Assembly (NCBI GenBank): GCA_023266355.1
Contig: JAHFQM010000001.1
Coordinates: 456,115 to 520,114, forward strand
Source: Aquabacterium sp.
GTDB lineage: Bacteria; Pseudomonadota; Gammaproteobacteria; Burkholderiales; Burkholderiaceae_C
Reading direction: 5' to 3'
Length of the DNA stretch: 64,000 bases
Shown: in pieces, positions 58,858 to 64,000 of the stretch
Layout: every line of letters starts with the position of its first letter
Position numbering within the stretch: the first letter of the stretch is position 1
Notes under the pieces: model-generated
Told to the model about the DNA's origin: nothing
The model's database searches: none
Seen by the model: only the letters and a program-made list of their open reading frames with translations
Translations under genes and position numbers: made by a program

Positions 58858-61757
58858 GGCGCCTCGGCGGTGGATTTCGCCCGGGCCAGGTGGCCCAGCT
58901 GCTCGCGGTTGAAGGCCACGTAGCGTTCTTGCCATTCCGAGGGCTGCGCCACGGCCACGACCTGCACCGCGGTCACCTTGTACTCGGGGCAGTTGGTGGC
59001 CCAGTCGGAGGCGTCGGTGGTGATGACGTTGGCGCCCGATTCGGGGAAGTGGAAGGTCGTGTAGACCACGCCCGCTTGCATGCGCTCGCTGATGAGGGCG
59101 CGCAGCACGGTGCGGCCCGCGCGGCTTTCGATGCCGACCCAGTCGCCATCCTTCACGCCACGCTCCTGGGCATCGTGCGGGTGCAGCTCCAGCACATCTT
59201 CGCTGTGCCAGGCGTTGTTGGGCGTGCGCCGCGTTTGTGCTCCCACGTTGTACTGCGACAGGATGCGCCCGGTGGTCAGCAGCAGCGGGAAGCGGCGGGT
59301 GACCTTTTCCGAACTGGCCAGGTACTGCGTCGGGTAGAACTTGCCCTTGCCGCGCACGAAGCGGTCGATGTGCATGGTGGGGGTGCCGGCCTCTTCGGTG
59401 TCGTCGTTGCACGGCCACTGCACGCTGCCCAGGCGCTCGATCTTGGCGTAGCTGACGCCGGCGAAACTCGGCGTCAGTGCGGCGATCTCCTGCATCACCT
59501 GCTCGGGATGGGTGTAGTGCATGGGGTAGCCCAGGGCCTCCGACAGCTTCACCGTGGTTTCCCAGTCGGCGTAGCGCGCCAGTGGCGGCATGACCTGGCG
59601 AACGCGTGAGATGCGGCGCTCGGCGTTGGTGAAGGTGCCGTCTTTCTCCAGGAAAGATGAGCCCGGCAGGAAGACGTGGGCGTACTTGGCCGTCTCGTTG
59701 AGGAAGATGTCCTGCACGATGATGCACTCCATCTTCGACAGCGCTTCGGCCACGTGCTGGGTGTTGGGGTCGGACTGGACGATGTCTTCGCCCTGGCAGT
59801 ACAGGGCCTTGAATTCGCCGTCGAGCGCGGCTTCGAACATGTTCGGAATGCGCAGGCCCGGCTCGGGGTTCAGCGTCACGCCCCAGGCGCTCTCGAACAG
59901 GCTGCGCGTGGTGGTGTCGGAGATGTGGCGGTAGCCGGGCAGCTCGTGCGGGAAGCTGCCCATGTCGCAACTGCCCTGCACGTTGTTCTGGCCGCGCAGC
60001 GGGTTCACGCCCACGCCTTCGCGGCCGACCATGCCGCAAGCCATGGCCAGGTTGGCGATGCCCATGACCATGGTCGAGCCCTGCGAGTGCTCGGTCACGC
60101 CCAGGCCGTAGTAGATGGCCGAGTTCGGGCCTTGCGCATACAGGCGGGCGGCGGCGCGCAGCTCGGCCGCGGGCACGCCGGTTTCGGCCTCGAAGGCCTC
60201 GGGCGAGTTCTCGGGGCGCGCCACGAACTCGCACCACTGCTGGAAGCTCTTGTCGTCGCAGCGCTCGGCCACGTAGTCCTGGGCCACCAGGCCTTCGGTG
60301 ACCACGACGTGGGCCATGGCCGTGATGACGGCCACGTTCGTGCCGGGCTTGAGCGGCAGGTGGTGCTGCGCCTTCACGTGGGGCGAGGCCACCAGGTCGA
60401 TCTTGCGCGGGTCGATGACGATGAGCTTGGCGCCAGGCCGGCCGGGCTGGCCGCGCAGGCGCTTCTTCATGCGCGAGGCGAACACGGGGTGGGCGTCAGA
60501 GGGGTTGGCGCCGATCACCACGATGACGTCGGCGTGCTCCACCGACTGGAAGGTCTGCGTGCCAGCCGAGGTGCCGAAGGTCTGGCCCAGGCCGTAGCCG
60601 GTGGGCGAGTGGCAGACGCGGGCGCAGGTGTCCACGTTGTTGGTGCCAAAAGCCGCGCGCACCAGCTTCTGCACGAGGTAGGCCTCTTCGTTGGTGCAGC
60701 GCGAGGAGGTGATGCCGCCCACCGAGTCACGGCCGTACTTGGCCTGGATGCGCTTGACCTCGGAGGCCGCGTGCGTGAGCGCCACCTCCCAGCTGACTTC
60801 CTGCCAGGGCTCGTGGATGCTGGCCCGGATCATGGGCGTGGTGATGCGGTCCTGGTGGGTCGCATAGCCCCAGGCGAAGCGGCCCTTGACGCAGCTGTGG
60901 CCTTCGTTGGCCTTGCCGTCTTTCCAGGGCGTCATGCGCACCACGGTGTTGCCCTTCATCTCGGCCTTGAAGCCGCAGCCCACGCCGCAGTAGGCGCAGG
61001 TGGTGATGACGCTGTGCTCGGGCTGGCCGTAGAAGGTGACCGTTTTTTCCTGCAGCGTGGCCGTCGGGCAGGCCTCGACGCAGGCGCCGCAGGAGACGCA
61101 CTCGCTGTCCATGAAGGCCTGGTCCTGGCCGGGCGACACGCGGCTCTCGAAGCCACGGCCCGAAATCGTCAGCGCGAACGTGCCTTGGGTTTCCTCGCAG
61201 GCGCGCACGCAGCGGTTGCAGACGATGCACTTGCTGGCGTCGTACGTGAAGTAGGGGTTGGACTCGTCCTTCTCGGCATGGCAATGGTGCTCGCCGCTGA
61301 CGCCGGCCACGTCCTGGCCCGCGGTGCCGTAGCGCACATTGCGCAGGCCGGTCACGCCAGCCATGTCCTGCAATTCGCAGTTGCCGTTGGCACTGCAGGT
61401 CAGGCAGTCCAGCGGGTGGTCGGAGATGTAGAGCTCCATCACGCCCTTGCGGATGTCTTGCAGCTTGGGCGTTTGCGTGTGCACGACCATGCCGGCCTCG
61501 GCGGGCGTGGTGCACGAGGCCGGGTAGCCCTTGCGGCCCTCCACCTCGACCAGGCACAGGCGACAGGAGCCAAAGGGCTCCAGGCTGTCGGTGGCGCAGA
61601 GCTTGGGCACGCGCACACCGGCATCGACCGCGGCCCGCATCAGCGAGGTGCCCTTGGGCACTTCCACCTGTTGGCCGTCGATGGTGAGCGTCACCCGTTC
61701 GGTGGCGGTGCTGGCGGGGGTGCCGAAGTCGATGTCTTGTTTGAAGTGGTCGAGCAT
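58854..61757 (-). CDS. fdsA: NAD-dependent formate dehydrogenase alpha (catalytic) subunit
   Basis: 967 residues. An N-terminal [2Fe-2S] domain has CATDSLEPFGSCRLCLVEVE and a later cysteine. The His-Cys motif of the NuoG type is in HPLDCLTCSANGNCELQD. Two [4Fe-4S] ferredoxin motifs are CIVCNRCVRACEE and CVSCGACVEACP. The catalytic bis-MGD domain begins TTCAYCGVGCGF and carries the Mo ligand Cys and adjacent His-Ser in TCARVCHSPTGYGLG. It oxidises formate to CO2, passing electrons to FdsBG. GGAG six bases before ATG 61757 sets the start. Confidence 0.96.
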   Translation of the reverse strand: MLDHFKQDIDFGTPASTATERVTLTIDGQQVEVPKGTSLMRAAVDAGVRVPKLCATDSLEPFGSCRLCLVEVEGRKGYPASCTTPAEAGMVVHTQTPKLQDIRKGVMELYISDHPLDCLTCSANGNCELQDMAGVTGLRNVRYGTAGQDVAGVSGEHHCHAEKDESNPYFTYDASKCIVCNRCVRACEETQGTFALTISGRGFESRVSPGQDQAFMDSECVSCGACVEACPTATLQEKTVTFYGQPEHSVITTCAYCGVGCGFKAEMKGNTVVRMTPWKDGKANEGHSCVKGRFAWGYATHQDRITTPMIRASIHEPWQEVSWEVALTHAASEVKRIQAKYGRDSVGGITSSRCTNEEAYLVQKLVRAAFGTNNVDTCARVCHSPTGYGLGQTFGTSAGTQTFQSVEHADVIVVIGANPSDAHPVFASRMKKRLRGQPGRPGAKLIVIDPRKIDLVASPHVKAQHHLPLKPGTNVAVITAMAHVVVTEGLVAQDYVAERCDDKSFQQWCEFVARPENSPEAFEAETGVPAAELRAAARLYAQGPNSAIYYGLGVTEHSQGSTMVMGIANLAMACGMVGREGVGVNPLRGQNNVQGSCDMGSFPHELPGYRHISDTTTRSLFESAWGVTLNPEPGLRIPNMFEAALDGEFKALYCQGEDIVQSDPNTQHVAEALSKMECIIVQDIFLNETAKYAHVFLPGSSFLEKDGTFTNAERRISRVRQVMPPLARYADWETTVKLSEALGYPMHYTHPEQVMQEIAALTPSFAGVSYAKIERLGSVQWPCNDDTEEAGTPTMHIDRFVRGKGKFYPTQYLASSEKVTRRFPLLLTTGRILSQYNVGAQTRRTPNNAWHSEDVLELHPHDAQERGVKDGDWVGIESRAGRTVLRALISERMQAGVVYTTFHFPESGANVITTDASDWATNCPEYKVTAVQVVAVAQPSEWQERYVAFNREQLGHLARAKSTAEAP

Positions 61758-61810
61758 GGGGTGCTCCGGTGCGGGGTCGCCAGCGTGGCAACGTGGATGC
61801 GGGATGGCGT

Positions 61811-63445
61811 TCAGGCGGTGGCGATGCCGGGCTTGGCGGGAGCGGCGCCTGCCTGGGGGGCGGCGTGGGTGGCGGCAGGGGCCTCGTCCAGCCCGAAGTC
61901 CGCCGGGTAGTGGTTCAGCGCCGACAGCACGGGGTAGGGCGTCATGCCGCCCATGGCGCACAGGCTGCCGTTCAACATCGTGTCGCAGAGGTCGCGCAGC
62001 AGGTGGACCTGCTGCTCGCGCACTTCGCCTTTGTTGCGGGTGATGCGGTCGATGACTTCCACGCCGCGGGTCGAGCCGATGCGGCAGGGCGTGCACTTGC
62101 CGCAGCTCTCCAGTGCGCAGAAATGCATGGCGTAGCGCGCCAGCTCGGCCAGGTTGGCCGTGTCGTCGTGCACCACGATGCCCCCGTGGCCCACGACCAG
62201 GCCGAGCGCGGCGTAGGCCTCGTAGTCCAGTGGCACATCCCATTGCGAGGGCGGCACGTAAGCGCCCAGCGGCCCACCTACCTGGATGGCCTTGATGGGC
62301 CGGCCGCTGCGCGTGCCACCGCCGAAGTCTTCCACCAGCTTGCGCAGGGTCAGGCCAAAAGCCTTCTCGACCAGGCCGCCGTGGCGGATGTTGCCCGCCA
62401 GCTGGAAGGGCAGGGTGCCCTTGGAGCGGCCGACGCCGAAGTCCTTGTAGAAGGCCGCGCCCCGGGCCAGGATGATGGGCACGCTGGCCAAGGTGATCAC
62501 GTTGTTGATGACCGTGGGCATGCCGAACAGGCCCTCGATGGCCGGCAGCGGAGGCTTGGCGCGCACGATGCCCCGCTTGCCCTCGATGCTCTCCAGCATG
62601 GCGGTTTCTTCGCCGCACACGTAGGCGCCTGCGGCCTTGCGCAGCGTCAGGTGGAAAGCCTGGCCGCTGCCACAGACGTCGTCACCGAGGAAGCCGGCCT
62701 GCGTGGCCAGCGCGATGGCCGCGTTGAAGGTGTCGATGGCGTGCGGGTACTCCGAGCGCACATAGACGTAGCCTTGGGTGGCGCCCACCGCCAGCCCGGC
62801 GATCGCCATGCCCTCGATGAGCATGAAAGGGTCGCCTTCCAGCGTCATGCGGTCGGAGAAGGTGCCCGAGTCGCCCTCGTCGGCATTGCAGGCGATGTAC
62901 TTTTGTGCGGCGGGCGTTTGCCGCACCGTGCGCCACTTGATGCCCGCGGGGAAGGCCGCGCCACCGCGACCGCGCAGGCCCGAGTCCAGCACCTCCTGCA
63001 CCACGGCCTCGCCACCCAGGGCGATGGCACGGCGCAAGCCGGCCCAGCCACCGTGGGCTGCGTAGTCGGCCAGGGAGAGCGGGTCGGTCAGGCCCATGCG
63101 GGCGAAGGTCAGGCGCTCTTGCCGGGCCAGCCAGGGCAACTGCTCGGTCAGGCCCAGGCTCAGCGGGTGCGACTGGGCGTGCGTGCTGCCGTCCAGCAGG
63201 CCGGCGTCCAGCAGGGCATCGACGTCGTCGGCTTCCACGGGCCCGAAGGCCCTGCGGCCTTGCGGCGTGGCCACCTCGACCAGCGTCTCCAGCCAGAACA
63301 TGCCGCGAGAGCCGTTGCGCACCAGGTTCAAGGCGATGCCGCGTGCCGCGCAAGCTTCGGTCAAAGCCTGGGCGACCTCGTCGGCACCCACGGCGAGTGC
63401 GGCCGAGTCGCGCGGCACGAACACGGTGATGGGGGCCTGGCTCAC
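61811..63445 (-). CDS. fdsB: NAD-dependent formate dehydrogenase beta subunit (NuoF-like)
   Basis: 544 residues. An N-terminal thioredoxin-like section is fused to a NuoF core. FMN/NAD motifs are SGLRGRGGAAFPAGIKW and CNADEGDSGTFSDRM. AYVCGEETAMLESIEGKRG follows, and [4Fe-4S] cysteines lie in ESCGKCTPCRIG. FdsB accepts electrons from FdsA and reduces NAD+. GTG 63445 overlaps the fdsG stop; 53 bases separate it from fdsA. Confidence 0.95.
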   Translation of the reverse strand: MSQAPITVFVPRDSAALAVGADEVAQALTEACAARGIALNLVRNGSRGMFWLETLVEVATPQGRRAFGPVEADDVDALLDAGLLDGSTHAQSHPLSLGLTEQLPWLARQERLTFARMGLTDPLSLADYAAHGGWAGLRRAIALGGEAVVQEVLDSGLRGRGGAAFPAGIKWRTVRQTPAAQKYIACNADEGDSGTFSDRMTLEGDPFMLIEGMAIAGLAVGATQGYVYVRSEYPHAIDTFNAAIALATQAGFLGDDVCGSGQAFHLTLRKAAGAYVCGEETAMLESIEGKRGIVRAKPPLPAIEGLFGMPTVINNVITLASVPIILARGAAFYKDFGVGRSKGTLPFQLAGNIRHGGLVEKAFGLTLRKLVEDFGGGTRSGRPIKAIQVGGPLGAYVPPSQWDVPLDYEAYAALGLVVGHGGIVVHDDTANLAELARYAMHFCALESCGKCTPCRIGSTRGVEVIDRITRNKGEVREQQVHLLRDLCDTMLNGSLCAMGGMTPYPVLSALNHYPADFGLDEAPAATHAAPQAGAAPAKPGIATA

Positions 63446-63924
63446 TTCGTCACCTCCAGCTGCTGGAGCAGCTTGTCCAGTTTGGCGGGCGTCATGCGGG
63501 CATGGACGCGGTCATCGATCTGCACCGAGGGGGCGCTGGCGCACAGGCCCAGGCAGTAGGCGGATTCGAGCGTCACCACGCCATCGGCGCGGGTGGTGTG
63601 CTCGGCGCAACCCGTGACAGCTTGCGCGTGCTGCATCAGCGCTTCCGAGCCACACGAGCGGCAGGCCTCGGCGCGGCAGATGTGCACCACGTGCCGACCG
63701 GGCGGCGTGCTGCGGAAGTGGTGGTAGTAAGTGATGACGCCATGCACCTCGGCGCGCGACAGGTTCAGGCCTTTGGCGATCAGGGGCACCGCGTCGGGAG
63801 GCACGAAACCGCAGGTGTCCTGGATCGCGTGGAGCAGCGGCATGAGGCCGCCAGGCATGTCGGCGTGTGCCGCGATGAGGCGGCGAACCTCGGCCTCACG
63901 CGGGATGTCGGTCAGCGAAGTCAT
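63442..63924 (-). CDS. fdsG: NAD-dependent formate dehydrogenase gamma subunit (NuoE-like)
   Basis: About 160 residues from ATG 63924, the start with the best RBS spacing (AGGTG ten bases upstream); in-frame starts at 63933 and 63948 exist. [2Fe-2S] cysteines are in HICRAEACRSCG and AYCLGLCASAPSV. LPLLHAIQDTCGFVP and LSRAEVHGVITYYHHFR are NuoE blocks. First gene of the fds operon as seen here, though an upstream same-strand gene ends only about 27 bases before it. Confidence 0.94.
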   Translation of the reverse strand: MTSLTDIPREAEVRRLIAAHADMPGGLMPLLHAIQDTCGFVPPDAVPLIAKGLNLSRAEVHGVITYYHHFRSTPPGRHVVHICRAEACRSCGSEALMQHAQAVTGCAEHTTRADGVVTLESAYCLGLCASAPSVQIDDRVHARMTPAKLDKLLQQLEVTK

Positions 63925-63951
63925 GGCGTGCATCACCTGTGGAGTCACCGG

Positions 63952-64000
63952 TCAATTGAAGAACTTGGCCACGCTCAGCGCGGTGCGGTAAACGCCCCAT
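63952..64000 (-). CDS. C-terminal end of an unidentified gene upstream of fdsG
   Basis: On the minus strand the frame WGVYRTALSVAKFFN-stop is open to the window edge. It is too short to identify. The same orientation and short gap to fdsG suggest that it is the gene before fdsG, possibly in the same operon. Chance is not excluded. Confidence 0.35.
   Translation of the reverse strand, partial: WGVYRTALSVAKFFN

Overview
The window is high-G+C, densely coded bacterial chromosome. It carries no rRNA, tRNA, CRISPR array or insertion sequence that I can see. Gene content and order suggest a free-living betaproteobacterium of the Burkholderiales. The supporting features are an NAD-linked formate dehydrogenase operon in the order fdsG-fdsB-fdsA-fdhD-fdsD, a PEP-CTERM protein, a DUF4118-type KdpD, and a pyrR-pyrB-pyrC' block. 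The genus-level placement (Aquabacterium, Ideonella or Leptothrix-like) is inference only.

Layout. 1-3515: the 3' part of a CheA-like hybrid kinase of the PilL/ChpA type, followed by a diguanylate cyclase. 3531-5030: a photolyase on the minus strand. 5095-9733: a tightly coupled run yqgE-ruvX-pyrR-pyrB-pyrC'-plsC, in which the dihydroorotase homologue has lost its metal-binding histidines. 9964-13122: a porin, a small PstS-like protein and a fatty acid desaturase. A bidirectional terminator separates these from fabI, rpmG, rpmB and trxB on the minus strand. 16064-24483: a Crp-like regulator, ftsK, lolA, a DEAD-box helicase (minus) and rarA. This resembles the E. coli order trxB-lrp-ftsK-lolA-rarA, with a different regulator in the lrp position and the helicase inserted. 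A 41-codon gene with its own ribosome binding site and terminator lies between the helicase and rarA.

24501-38262 is mostly a type VI secretion cluster. tssL, tssK and tssJ run on the minus strand. A TPR lipoprotein, tssB, tssC, hcp, tssE, tssF, tssG and tssH/clpV run on the plus strand. tssM, tssA and vgrG are not in the window. Downstream are two tandem, translationally coupled membrane-anchored proteins built of repeated short Val/Ile-Pro-Val strands (38739-40249). I do not recognise this family, and it is the best candidate here for something undescribed. Two duplicated membrane diguanylate cyclases follow (40469-42963).

42991-47065 is a PadR-regulated fatty acid oxidation unit: padR diverges from fadH, an NTF2-like gene and a dienoyl-CoA isomerase-like gene. 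Two identical, oppositely oriented 18-bp operator copies lie in the intergenic region. 47103-49643 holds small conserved or hypothetical genes and a PEP-CTERM protein. 49762-52533 is an AraC regulator divergent from a cytochrome P450. 52523-56767 is an apparent kdpD-kdpE-kup operon, where a KdpD lacking its N-terminal sensor half is paired with the Kup potassium transporter rather than KdpFABC. A LuxR-type regulator follows, and the window ends with the fds formate dehydrogenase operon and the last codons of an unidentified upstream gene.

All calls are from reading the sequence and knowledge of protein families. No database search was possible. Start codons are marked where uncertain.
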